From Siderastrea siderea (Eukaryota > Cnidaria > Anthozoa > Scleractinia > Rhizangiidae), in contig OZ034968.1 in assembly GCA_964030785.1 (NCBI GenBank), positions 25,175,686 through 25,239,685 on the forward strand: a DNA stretch of 64,000 nt, read 5' to 3'. The translations under genes and the position numbers were made by a program. The number at the start of each line of letters is the position of its first letter. Position 1 is the stretch's first letter. Positions 1 to 11,281 of this stretch are shown here, piece by piece. The notes under the pieces are model-generated. The model was not told the origin of the DNA. It worked only from the letters and a program-made list of their open reading frames with translations, and did not search any database.

Positions 1-680
1 AAACTTCAACTGAAATATAAATTGCTTAGGAAGGTAAAACCATTTTCTTTTTTAAGGAGATCTTCATGACCTTGCAATTCACAACAGGCTTGCTGCTTCA
101 AATGACCAAGACATGGACTTCATCTCACTGGTATTTCTTTAATAAATTAAGACAAACTTGTAGTCAGTGAACACCCTCACTGCTTGCTACTGGGTGTACA
201 TGTACATGTACAGTGTAGTAGAGATAAATTATTCTTCACAGGAAATATGTACAGGTAAAAATGAATTTTGGGGCTTTCCGTAGTTCTGTCCTCTTGATAA
301 AGGTGTTTGTTCAATGCATTTACATCTGTATGAAATATGTACTATTAAGTCATTACATTCACAAACAGTTTAAACTTACATGTATGTTTTCTTATAAAAA
401 TGCAGCTTGCTGCTACCAAAATAAAGACAGTTACAGTGCTTTCAATAAGCACCGACGGCCGACGAAAAGCATCAGCTATTTCGCTCAGAGAAATCAGCTA
501 CTTTTCCCCTAAATTGAAGTAATTACAGGAAGATTCTTTCAAAGCCCCTGTTGCTACAGTCGGTTACTCTACTCAAACCAGCTGCCTACTTCAAATTTTA
601 TTGAAACCCCTGCAGTTAAAATAATTTTACCTGTCCTTGCTGTTTTTTCTGGAGTTTGCTGTTTTATTGCATTTGAGATC
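1..680. other. Non-coding flank, nothing recognised
   Basis: AT-rich sequence with only short chance open frames. It holds small runs of the ACATGTACATGTAC type near 195-215. I see no splice-bounded exon, RNA gene or repeat with a partner elsewhere in the window. It ends where the 2.4-kb dispersed repeat begins. Confidence 0.5.
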
Positions 681-3116
681 TTTAACAACAACAACAACAA
701 TTTCATTTCAATAAATACAGTACATATTGCACTGAAGGTGGACGTATTGTGAAATACATCTACTTGGAACACTTAAGATTTTATTATCAGGTACAAGTTT
801 GGTATTAAATGAATTGGGGAGTGGAAGTCTGGGAGCTGCCATAAAGCAACAAGTGTTTACCTGGCCAGAATTTCATATTGTAGCCCTCTGTAATTGGGGA
901 AAACATTCCAGGCCTTTTCTTGGTATTAGACTCTTAGTTTGTTATCAAGCACTAAAACAGTTTCTCACATACCGTAAATGAACAGGACCGAAATTTCATG
1001 CTCGCATGGTTTTAACTTTATTAAATTTACCAGACCTAATCCAAATGACTCTTGACTTGTAACTAAGGAAAAAGCAGCAGCCGGGACCAGAGTTTCATGG
1101 TTGCATGGTTTCGACTTATTAAATTTATCAGACCTAATCCAAACGACTCTTAACTTGCTACATGTACATCTTGAATAAACGTGTATTGTATTGTATAACA
1201 ATTCACACCTTTTGGTTGGTTACATGTAGCTTGTAATGAATCACTAAAATGGTTTGCCTGCATTTTCACAGCTTCAGCGGTTTCATTCATCAATACATGT
1301 AGTTGAAAGGATCAAAACAAGCTTTTCTCATTTTCCTACATTGTACTAAAAATGTCCATAAGGTGGGAAGAGCTTTGCTTAATCAGTGACCTATTTGAGT
1401 TTAAACCAGTGACATTGAAAGAGATAAGTTACTTTTCAGTTCACAATCCATTCGCTTTGCTTTGCCTGTAGGATAAACCAACCGAAAGCCATGCACATTT
1501 CCCTTTGTTCAGTAAACCAATCAAATTACTTCCTTTCAGTTTGTTTGTTGGCTCTTTTACAAATTCTCAGTCTCACAGTTTTCCTAGCATAAGCTCCATA
1601 CATGTAGGTGTTAATGCGCTAGAAATTGCTTTTTACACTCACAGTCATATCAAAACAGTTTTCATTGGTCACACAGTGTTTTGTCTGTATCTTTTGCACA
1701 GCATTACAAAAATAGTTATAAATCAAGGTTGAACAGAACACCCACCATAAAGTCCAGTTGAACTGTGGTACATGTAGCACTGAAACTAAAAATTGCGTTA
1801 ATGGTCCTCAAAATTAACAATCCCTGCCTGCTTTTCTTTCAAACTTTTTTTATGTTATCAAGACGTATTCATATTTGTTAAAAATATATACATAAGTATA
1901 ATGCTCAAGTCTACCATTTTTAGGGTTCCCAGGTTTTCAAGGAAAAGCTAAAACAACAATAATCTCTGGTTTTAACTGAGAACTTTAGTAGACCACTTTC
2001 TGGATTTCCAAGTTTTCATAAGAAAGAAAACAGTCAAGCCACGAATTCTAAGGCCTCAGGTTCAACTCCTGGTTTTTCAAGGATTCCTAGTAATACCTTA
2101 TTTACTTAGTCATTTATGCCCCAAAATCAAAATTCATATTTTCCTTACTAGCCATCTGTATTTCCTATGAAGCATGTTTGGAAAAGTTTAAACATCAAAA
2201 CATTTTATCTTTGGTGCTAGTTCCATTATTCTCATTTCCTGTATGTTTGATCAAGTACATAGAGTGATGCTAAGATAAGAAATTAAATGCCTGTAACACC
2301 AGGCACATTTATTACAAAGTGAGTTCTTTTAAGTACTCACTCCCTATAGGAGGCATTTTATTAATTCAAAACTTAATTAGCAAAATACTCGCACTGCGAA
2401 GAAACATTAGATATACTAAGTATATTAATATGAAAGTCAGGAAGTTCTAGGTTTTGTAGGTGTAAGGTTACATGAACCAAACTAAGTTCAAGTTCCTCTC
2501 CAAACTTTTCAGAGGCAAAATAATATCCAGATTTCCTAACCTTTAAAAAATCACACTTTCAAAGTACTTGTAACTGAAATGACAATACAGTAAGACTGGT
2601 ACAAATATAGTAACTTTTTAAAGATTGGAAATATGGTGGTAAATCAAGGTCAAAGTTTTTTACTGGCTTTCAAAGCTTTTCAGGAAAGAACATACCTGGG
2701 CTTTACATGAAAGCCAAGAATTCCTGGGCTTGGCTTACTTGAACTGTAATAGTCAATGCAAAATTTTTTGTTCTGGGTTTCTTGGCTTTCCAGGAGTTAG
2801 CATGTCCTGCTTTTCTATGAAAGCCAGGAATTTCCACACCTGGCACAGTCATTCCTGCCTTTCCTGGCTTTTCTTGGGTTCGGTTTGTATGGACAAAATC
2901 CACGCTTTCCGCGAAAGCCCAGAGCCCTCTCCTGGCTTTCCAGGCTTTTCTTGGAAAAACATTCCGGTCTTTCCAAGAAAGCCAGGAATTTCCATGCTTT
3001 CCTGGCTTTTCCAGGCTTTCCAGCGTCCAAAAAAGCAGGGAAAAGCCAAGAAAGCCAGGGTCTCCAGGCTTTTCCGGGGTTTCCGCGCTTTTCTTGGCTT
3101 TTTTTGGCAAGGGTGA
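681..3116 (+). repeat. 2.4-kb dispersed repeat, copy A
   Basis: This segment is nearly identical, with small indels, to 36211-38564 in the same orientation. Both copies start at TTTAACAACAACAAC and end at TTGGCAAGGGTGA, and the flanks are unrelated outside these points. No inverted ends and no target duplication are visible. Inside are no long convincing frames; the frames near the right end (2700-3110) are by-products of a low-complexity region. On the minus strand the unit begins TCACCC and ends in a (GTT)n run, which could fit a non-autonomous retroelement tail. The class is unknown. Confidence 0.8.
2690..3113. repeat. Palindrome-rich GGAAAGCC/GGCTTTCC region
   Basis: The right end of the dispersed repeat is built from a degenerate motif, roughly CTGGCTTTCC, alternating with its complement GGAAAGCCAG. 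Many near-palindromes result, for example around 2703-2716, 2809-2826 and 2907-2920. All frames here are open on both strands because the motif lacks stop codons, so proline- or lysine-rich reading frames should not be read as genes. The matching region of copy B is 38070-38563 and carries one extra motif pair near 38190-38210. Confidence 0.75.
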
Positions 3117-3309
3117 TTTCAAGTCGTGTTTTGATCGTTTCTTGCTGGGTAGCAGCTCACACAATAGTAGCCTGCCTAGCTGGCATAAACGGGGAAGGGG
3201 GTTGGGAGATAGAAAGTGGGAGAAAAATGGGGGACTTAGGGCTCATTTCCCCCTACTTTCTCGCACCCCTACCCCCTCCCCGTTTACACCTACTATGCTG
3301 GCTAACACA

Positions 3310-3840
3310 ATAGGCTAAACGGTGCTTTTCACGGGGCTTTTCATGGTTCGTTTTCATGGGAGGCTCTTGTGCATTCTAAATTCTAGTATCTTTATACTTG
3401 TTTTGATGCTTATATGTTCAGGAAGGTATTGTTTCTGAAAATAGGATGCAAATATCTAATCGACCGCGATTCTATTGTTTGTTTTACGTTTACTGCCTCC
3501 AGGCATAGCTATGCAATTTAGAATTGCATGAGAATTGTCCTAAAGTCTATCCATAAAGTCCGTCACTCATTCTTCCACTATGTTAAAAATATAATATGAT
3601 TTTAACATTTGAAAGGTACGAGTTAGATGCAAATATCTAAAATAATTTAAGGGCGACTTGACGATCTGACTCAGACGCAGACAGACAGGAAAAGGTGTAT
3701 GAGGGCTTTATCGTTCAACTATTGTGGGACATGTTGAAAAGGTTGTTATTCAACACAAACCGCTAATGTGTTAAATAATGGCAACTAGGCGTTGCATTGT
3801 CACGTACAAATCTTGACTTGTTTGAAGTTTTGCTGATTAC
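3310..3840 (+). repeat. Old diverged direct repeat, copy 1
   Basis: Weakly but co-linearly similar to 6280-6745. Matching blocks include TTTACTGCCTCCAGGCATAG versus TTCACTGCCCCTAGGCATAG, the ATCTAAAATAATTTAAGG block, and the TCAACTATTGTGGGACAT block. No coding potential is seen. It is probably the remnant of an old interspersed element. Confidence 0.55.
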
Positions 3841-4115
3841 CCACAACACAAGGCTTAATTGGTCTGTTTACGGCTTAAGAACGACCATTCGCCCGCCAAT
3901 ATTGCATCAGCGGAGTTGACGAGAAAAGGGGAAAAATTTCAACCCAAAAATTATAAGGAAAACAATATTAACAGTATGCTCTATCTCATAGAGCATACTA
4001 ATGAACCTCTCGTGGACTGGCTCTTAACTAAAATCGACAAAAACAACAGCTTCATCGGCGATGTCAAAAATCAAATATATTCTGCACTCATTAGAGTGAA
4101 TTCGTATAACCCGTT

Positions 4116-4740
4116 TCTTAGAACATGGTCACACCCACTCAGCCAATCAGTGTCCAGCATTTCGATGCTCTATATTCCATAAACTGTCTTAAACTATGTA
4201 AAGTGGCCGGGGCTTTGAAGCACAGGGAAATTGCGGGGTAAAATTACAGAGAATTTCTGCAACAAAACAGCAACGTGATTTCATGGTGAGAACTAAAAAA
4301 TTAAAATGCAAAAATACAATCTGCACGCAAAAACGAAATTCTTCGTGGGTGTGACCATGTTCTAAGACGGTTAGACAATGCACGCTCGTGTCCTATGGGA
4401 TATAGCGTCCCTCGCATTCTATCTTTGCTCGGGACACTATATCCCATAGAACACTCGCGTTCATTGTCTAACCCTTACTTAGAACATGGTCACACCCACT
4501 CAGCCAATCGATGTCCAGCATTTCGATGCTCTATATTCCATAAACTGTCTTAAATTATGTAAAGTGGCGGGGGCTTTGAAGCACAGGGAAATTGCGGGGT
4601 AAAATTACAGAGAATTTCTGCATTCATTAGTGGTTCTATATAGAGCATACTAATGAGGCATTGTTTTCCTTTGTTTGGAAGCCTCATTAGTATGCTCTAT
4701 ATATAGCATACTAATGACTGAGTCGAAACTACTAATGAAT
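4116..4740. repeat. Nested palindromes and direct repeats (MITE-like cluster)
   Basis: A ~145-bp block at about 4118-4262 (TTAGAACATGGTCACACCCA through AATTTCTGCA) recurs at about 4479-4623. Between them a long imperfect palindrome folds 4340-4415 onto 4425-4500, pairing GGGTGTGACCATGTTCTAAG with its complement and GGACGCTATATCCC with GGGATATAG. A second palindrome at 4638-4702 pairs TATAGAGCATACTAATGAGGC with its complement around an 18-nt loop, and AGTATGCTCTAT/ATAGAGCATACT occurs again at 3974-4000. The pattern fits foldback MITEs inserted into one another. Confidence 0.7.
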
Positions 4741-4744
4741 GCAC

Positions 4745-5340
4745 AAATTCTCTGTGAATATTTATAACTAAATCGATAAAATCAACAGCTTCAACGGCTA
4801 GAAACACTCATTATTTTTTACGTTTTAACAAAAAAATGCAATCTTACGGTATAATAGCATAGCAAAAAGCAAATCGAAAGAAAAACCATTGTTTTACATG
4901 AAATACGAACTGTTCAGACCTTAATTGAAACAGAAGGACAGACTTGTTTCTCCGTGTTTGCCAGACTACGAGTGTTGTACTTGAACTTGACTTAATTTAG
5001 CCTCTTGGAGTTTCCTGCGAGTTCCCCACTTGCTGGTGTCGGTGGTTGCAGCGCCTCGAAGACTGCTTTCACTAGTGTAAATCTAGAAAATCTTTAGCGG
5101 CGATCACTACCTCGAGTTCCAAATTTCCGTGTATTGGCTCATGGCTGTTAACACACCAACTGCCATAAACCGCGCGGTGAAGCACTCTAAAACATTGCAC
5201 CTCAAAGGCATGCGTACAAAAAGAATGTATGTTCCAGAAAACCAGTCTTTTTAAACCCCGAGACCTCAGTCAAACAGACTCAACATAGTTCTGATAATTC
5301 AGATTAAGAAAGATGAAATATTCAGTTTGTTAAATAGTAC
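4745..5340. other. Non-coding, nothing recognised
   Basis: No open frame of note, no repeat partner and no RNA fold that I can support. Sequence is AT-rich and ordinary. Confidence 0.4.
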
Positions 5341-5415
5341 TCGATGGGAATCGAATCCATGACCTTCCATACACTGGTCGGGCGCTCTAACGCTCTAAGC
5401 ACTGCTAGAGCTATT
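5341..5415 (-). repeat. tRNA-like sequence, probably tRNA-derived SINE fragment
   Basis: On the minus strand there is a B-box-like GGATTCGATTCC (5347-5358) and, about 40 nt upstream, an A-box-like TAGCTCTAGCAGTGC (5399-5413). The spacing fits a Pol III internal promoter. I could not fold a proper acceptor stem or assign an anticodon, so this is better read as a SINE head or decayed tRNA-like repeat than a working tRNA gene. Confidence 0.45.
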
Positions 5416-6279
5416 GGCGAACATGTCATATTTTACTAAGGTTCCTGGTGACAAGCGTCCTGGATACTGCTAGGATAAGCAATGTCAAAAGCACCGTGTG
5501 TGATCATTAAGAAAGTAAGATCGTAAAATTTGTGATCGGAAAGAAATAAGAAATTGACTTATCAGCATAATTTTACTAATGAAACTGAAAAAACAAAACA
5601 AAACAAAACAAAAAACAAACAAACAAGGACAAAAAAAAAAACGAATTAACGACTGCGAAAATCTCACAAGCATTTATCATTCCCAATGTGGTAGCACCAG
5701 CAGGAGTTGATTGATATGCCTAAAGCACAGTTTAACATTTGATTCGCAACAAATGAGGGGTAAAATGCTGCGACTAGTGTTCAACGAATGTGGAACACTG
5801 TATCATGCTCTTGAACCGAATAAAAAAATCTTAATAGAGCGTTCAACATGTTCCATGGCGTATTTTTAACATTCAACATTACAGGATATACTGTTTTTTA
5901 ACATGAATTCGCTGAACAGCAGTCTGAACATTTGTTACTCAGCAAATGTTGAAATCAATGCGTATCATCCATCGCCTTTACAGTTTGAACGACTATCTGG
6001 GGACCTGATTTATGGATTCCTAAGTACAGTGATTTATGGCACCGTGGCATTGTTGAAATACAAACTTAACGGATAAGAAACGAGCCTTGAGTAACTGAAT
6101 TTTGGCATTTTTGCTTCACTAATCATGGGTTGAGAGAGTGAAAGAATCGCCGACAGTGCCGATCTTTAATTATAATTAAAAAGCCGCAGTTATCAAGGTG
6201 ATCTTGTGAGCACAATGCAGGCATTTGAATTTGTTTCGAGTCCTCTTTTGATCGTTTGATGGCGAGTAACATATTAGGC
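5416..6279. other. Non-coding; low-complexity A-rich run
   Basis: Contains an AAAACAAAACA/AAACAAACAAAC run at about 5589-5640 which produces a spurious minus-strand frame. Otherwise nothing recognisable. Confidence 0.4.
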
Positions 6280-6745
6280 TATAGCGTGCTCTTCAAGGCT
6301 TATTTTTCACAGGACGCTCTTCCTTATTTTTAATTCTGAAACTAAGTTACTTGTTTTGTAACTTATCTCAGGAAACTATTGTTCAAAGAGAAAACATTCA
6401 ATATTTTGGGCATATTGTATTGTTTTTTAGTTCACTGCCCCTAGGCATAGTTGGTCCATTTAGAAATTTATCCAAGTCAAAGTAGAGGTATCCATAACTT
6501 CACTGTGGTTTAAAAGATAATATAAATCTAAAATTTGAGAAATACGTGTTAGAGCATACATATCCAAAATAATTTGAGGTCTTGACGTGACGACCAACTA
6601 CAGCAGAACACCAGGAAAAAAAAACATGCGAGCATAATCACTCAACTATTGACAGACATTTTGAAAAGAATCCGATTTCATATAAACCGCAAATATGTTA
6701 AACAATGGCATCGGGTCAAGGATTGACATGTAGCCTTAGCTTCAT
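6280..6745 (+). repeat. Old diverged direct repeat, copy 2
   Basis: Partner of 3310-3840. It stops at the TTAA that starts the inverted-end element at 6746, so that element probably inserted into or next to this older repeat. Confidence 0.5.
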
Positions 6746-7107
6746 TTAAGGTGGTCTTATACCCAAAGAGTGAATTTCTTTAGAAAAGAACTTTGCGGGA
6801 GACTTTTACCATCATTTTATAGGGATTTACGCCCTGACTTCAAACTGAGTCTTTTCAGGTCACATGACATAATAGTTAATGATTAACCAGCCTTCTCAGT
6901 AAAAAAAATTGGGGGGTTCATTGCAAGCACGATATCAAACTAATGCACGGTTGGATAAGTATGAAATCAACTTAGATCTGTCCACAGATGAATTCTTCAG
7001 GAGCTAAACCTCGAAAATTAAGCAGCTTGGCCTCTTTCGAATTTATTTTTATTCCTTTTTTCCAGAAAGTAAGGTAGAAGGAAAGAAAAAAGAGGGCAAG
7101 GATTCAC

Positions 7108-7114
7108 TTACTGA
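7108..7114. other. Left target-site duplication of the Polinton
   Basis: TTACTGA(G) occurs at 7108-7115 and again at 24891-24898, directly outside the inverted repeats. Polintons normally make 6-bp duplications; one shared base at the junction leaves the exact edge uncertain by a nucleotide. Confidence 0.75.
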
Positions 7115-7777
7115 GTAGTATAGTAAAAGGGGGGTTCTGTAACAGCTTTATTACTGGGAGATTTATTTTAAGATTTCAAACCGCTCACATATGAAACAAT
7201 TTTTCCACATTGGTGAAAGAGAAAAGTTTTATAAATGAGAGTTCTATTTCCGTTTTTACACCGATAACATAAAAACCGGTTTTATATAGGTGGAAAAGGT
7301 GGAAAGAATATTGCATCACTTTTAAAAACCTTAATAATAAATTTTACAAGTGTTTTGTTGTAAACTGTCACAGAATTCCAAAAAAAAATTTTTCATTTAG
7401 AGATTTGTGTTTTGTTAATATATCAAAAGTGTTACAGAATCCAAAATGTCTGTTGCAAGAAATCAGAAAGATATTTTTCAAATGTTTTATGGTGAAATAC
7501 CGAGTTTACCTCGTCCATTAAAACCGCTTGTTGAAATTGAGGATGAGTTTTGCATATCAACAAACAACAATAATAATAAATGGCTTCATGTTTGGAAAAT
7601 GGTTGTATCGGAAACAAACCCCCACAATAAAGATCTTTTTGAGTTTGCAAGAGCAATAAAAGAAAGTTTTACAGATTTAATAAAAAGAGAACTAAAAGAG
7701 TTAAAAAATATAAAAGTAAGTCTAGAGATGAAAGTTAAATTTAAAAAGGAAGCTGAAGAACAAACTCAATACATGGA
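7115..7777 (+). repeat. Polinton left terminal inverted repeat
   Basis: Begins GTAGTATAGTAAAAGG and runs to the ACATGGA at 7771-7777. It matches the complement of 24213-24890 with few differences, including a 15-bp gap in this copy inside the polymerase frame (near 7504). The terminal ~330 bp are non-coding; the inner ~330 bp encode the polymerase N-terminus. Confidence 0.92.
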
Positions 7778-10700
7778 GCAATATTTTCGAGAAAATGAGC
7801 CACAGGTTTTTAACGCAAACGACGATGAAAACGAAATAGTAGAATATTTCGATAACATTTTTGAAATAATAAATGGGAAAATCGAGGCATGAGTAGCGGA
7901 AGGGTCAGGATGGGAAGTAGAAAAAATAGAGCTTGTGTATGTGAATGTCGCACGTTTTCAGCCACTGCGTGGAGGAACATATTTGCTAATTCCAACAAAG
8001 TTGAAAAACAAAAAAGCAGTAATGAATGTGCAAAATAAGGACAACGAGTGTTTGAAGTGGGCTGTAAGATCAGCTATGTTTCCCCCACCAGAAGGAAAAA
8101 ATCCAAACAGACCAAGTTCTTACCCAGTTAACGATGGTATTAATTGGAGTGGAATAGCTTTTCCAACACCACTAAAACAAATTGACAAGCTTGAGGCGCA
8201 AAACGAAAACCTCGCAATAAACGTATTTGGCTGGGAAAATGATTGTGTGATTGGCATAGGATAAGTAAAAAAGAAAAAAGCGTGCCGCGGATAAACCTGA
8301 TGTTGATTGAGTCGGGTGAAAAACAGCATTATTGTTTTGTGAAAAGGGTAAGCGCCCTACTTTATGATCAGAGCAAGCATCGCGATACAAAACATTACTG
8401 CATGTTGTGCTTAACAGGTTTTTCAAGAGAGGACTTGTTGGAAAACCATAAAAAATATTGCAATGGATTAAAAGGAAAACCGACAAGGATTGATATGCCA
8501 AAAGAGGAGGAAAAAATAGTTTCATTTCAAAATTATTACAAACAAATGAAAGCGCCTTATGTTATATACGCTGACTTTGGGGCTTTAGTAAAAAAGATTT
8601 CTCTTTGTGAGCTTGGGCCAGAGAGCAAGAAAAAAAGTTACACCATGAAAACAGAATATCACGAGGCAAGTGGTTATTCTTACACGGTTGTGAGAAGTGA
8701 CGGTGAAGTTTCAGGACCAAAAGTTTACAGGGGTGAAAACGCGGTAGGAATGTTTTTATTTGACATTCTGCAGGAAGAGGTGAAAATAAGAGAGAGTTTG
8801 GCTGCACCAAAACCAATTGTAATGACGGCTGAAGACTGGGAAAAATACAAAAACGCAACAGATTGCCACATTTGTAATAAAAGTTTGATAAAAGATGAAT
8901 TCTTAGACTCTTTGCCGGTTTGGAGCATAGAAGATGGTGAAGGTGGAGAAAAATGCAGCTATAAAGGCCAAGGGCATAAAAAATGTTTTTACAGAGCACA
9001 GAAAGAGCAACAAAGGGGGATTCTTAAGCTAAAAAAAATTAACAGAAACAAAAGACCAGTTGGAAGCAAAACAACAGAAAAAATGTATTTTCTGTGAGAC
9101 CCATTACTTCAGAAAAACTTCAGAGACGCAGTGAAAGACCATTGTCACATAACTGGAAGGTATCGCGGTGCGGCGCACAACAATTGCAATATAAAACTGT
9201 ACATTAACCCAAAAACAACCCCCATACCTATTGTATTTCACAACCTAAAGGGCTACGACGCGCACCATTTAATGCAAGAGATGTCGCAACTCAATAAAGA
9301 GGTTAAATGCATTGCTAATAACATGGAGAAATATATCACATTTTCAGTCGGAGGTCTGCGTTTCATCGACAGCTTGAACGTTTTACAAGGAAGCCTTGAT
9401 TCACTTGTAAGCGCAACGCCAAAGGAGTCATTGAAAATAACATCAACAATTTCAAAAGGCAGCGACCTGCTTTACAAAAAAGGGATCTATCCTTATGAGT
9501 ACATGGATTCATGGGGGAGATATAGCGAGACAAAGCTTCCGGACAAAGAGAAGTTTTACAGTAAGCTGAACGACGAGCACATAACAGACGAAGAGTATGC
9601 ACACGCGCAGACTGTCTGGGAGTCTTTTGAATGTAAAACGTTGGGTGATTATCATGATCTTTATGTTAAAACAGATGTTGCCCTGTTGGCAGATGTTTTT
9701 GAGAACTTCCGAAATCTATGCCAAGAGCAGTATGGGTTAGATCCAGCTCATTATTACACATCACCAGGACTATCCTGGGATGCTTTATTGAAAAAGACAG
9801 GGGTCGAGCTTGAGTTATTCACAGACCCTGAAATGTATCTATTTGTGGAAAGGGGAATGAGGGGTGGAATCTCAATGGTAAGCAAAAGATACGCAAAGGC
9901 AAACAACCCGTATGTACCTGGCTATGACCCCAGCAAACCGAACAAATTTATCATGTATCTCGACGCTAATAATCTTTATGGATGGGCAATGAGCAAGCCA
10001 CTCCCGAAAAGAGATTTTAAATGGAAACGTGTTCTGCCCACTGAGGAAGACATTATTAAGAAAAAAGAAAACGCAAAGAATGGATGGATTCTTGATGTGG
10101 ATCTTGAATACCCAAAAGAACTGCATGAAGAACACAACAGCTTTCCCCTTGCCCCTGAGAAAAAGCAGGTTAAAAATGAATGGATGTCCGAATATCAACA
10201 CAGTTTGATAAAAGACTTGGATCTGAAAACACCAAAATGCAACAAGTTGTTGTTGACTCTTCAAGACAAAAACAACTATGTGGTGCATTACCGAAACTTA
10301 CAGTTTTACCTGAAGCAAGGAATGAAACTGAAACGTGTGCACAGGGTGTTGGAGTTCGAACAAGAATGTTGGATGGAGCCGTACATCCGGATGAATACAG
10401 AATTCAGGAAAAAGGCAAAGAGCGACTTTGAAAAGAACTTTTACAAGCTAATGAATAACTCAGTTTTCGGCAAAATCATGGAAAACCTGCGTAACCGTGT
10501 TGACATAAAAATAGTGAGAAGCAATGAGACAGACAAAATAAGGAAATTGGTTGCAAGTCCTTTTTACTCAAGGCATGTTATGTTTTCAAACGACCTGTTC
10601 GGAATTGACATGCGCAAAAGCCGGCTGCTGCTCAACAAGCCGGTCTACACAGGGATGAGAATCCTTGACAACAGCAAGATCTTGATGTATGATTTTTTCT

Positions 10701-11281
10701 ACAACGAGCTGAAAAAAAAATATGGCCCAAAGTGTGAACTTTTGTACACAGACACCGATAGCCTTCTGCTTGAGATTGAAACGGATGACATCTATAAAGA
10801 TATCGAAACAAACAAAAATCTATATGATACGAGCGATTACCCGAAGGAGCATCCACCTTATTCAGACGCCAACAAAAAGGTCTTGGGCAAAATGAAAGAC
10901 GAATGCAATGGAACCACCATAGCAGAGTGTGTCTGTCTGAGATCGAAAATGCACTCGATACTGAAAGGCAATAAAAAAAAATATAAAAAAGCGAAGGGTG
11001 TGAAAAAATGTGTCGTCAAGAAACAAATAATGCATGAACAGTACAAGGAAACGCTTTTTTGTAAGAAGCAGTTATGGCATGGAATGAACATTCTTCGAAG
11101 CGAGGGACATGAGATCTATGGCATGTATGTTAACAAAAAATCGCTTTCCTCATTTGATTCAAAGCGATGGATAGAAGAAGATGGTATTCATACAAAAGCT
11201 TATGGTTATGAACCTGCATTCAAATTTACAGATGCTGAAATTGCTGCAGCTGAAGAAGAATTAAAGTTGCTCGGGTGGTAA
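7446..11281 (+). pseudogene. pPolB: Protein-primed family B DNA polymerase (broken)
   Basis: Replicates the linear element from its ends by protein priming. The coding region starts with ATG at 7446 inside the TIR. The first frame stops at a TGA at 7890-7892, but the same frame carries on with clear polymerase N-terminal sequence (PLRGGTY near 7966). Similarity moves to another frame at about 8245-8262 and is interrupted again by a TGA at 9095-9097. Visible motifs: Exo I region YADFGA (~8568), where the usual catalytic Glu is Gly; Exo II FHNLKGYDAH (~9236); Exo III region TDVALLADVF (~9668); polymerase motif A YLDANNLYGW (~9955); motif B LMNNSVFGK (~10447); motif C YTDTDS (~10744). A DHCHITGRYRG zinc-binding region lies at ~9137. 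The total span (~1,280 codons) is normal for the family. The 3' end overlaps the convergent integrase by 21 bp. Confidence 0.93.

Noticed and set aside
2703..3318. Several long overlapping frames on both strands rich in Pro/Lys/Gly or Phe/Leu
   Set aside because: They come from the stop-free GGAAAGCC/GGCTTTCC motif block; no domain, all frames open at once.
5341..5415. Functional tRNA gene
   Set aside because: A- and B-box-like words only; no acceptor stem or anticodon arm that I can fold.
9872..10288. Minus-strand 138-codon frame within the polymerase
   Set aside because: Shadow of the polymerase palm region.
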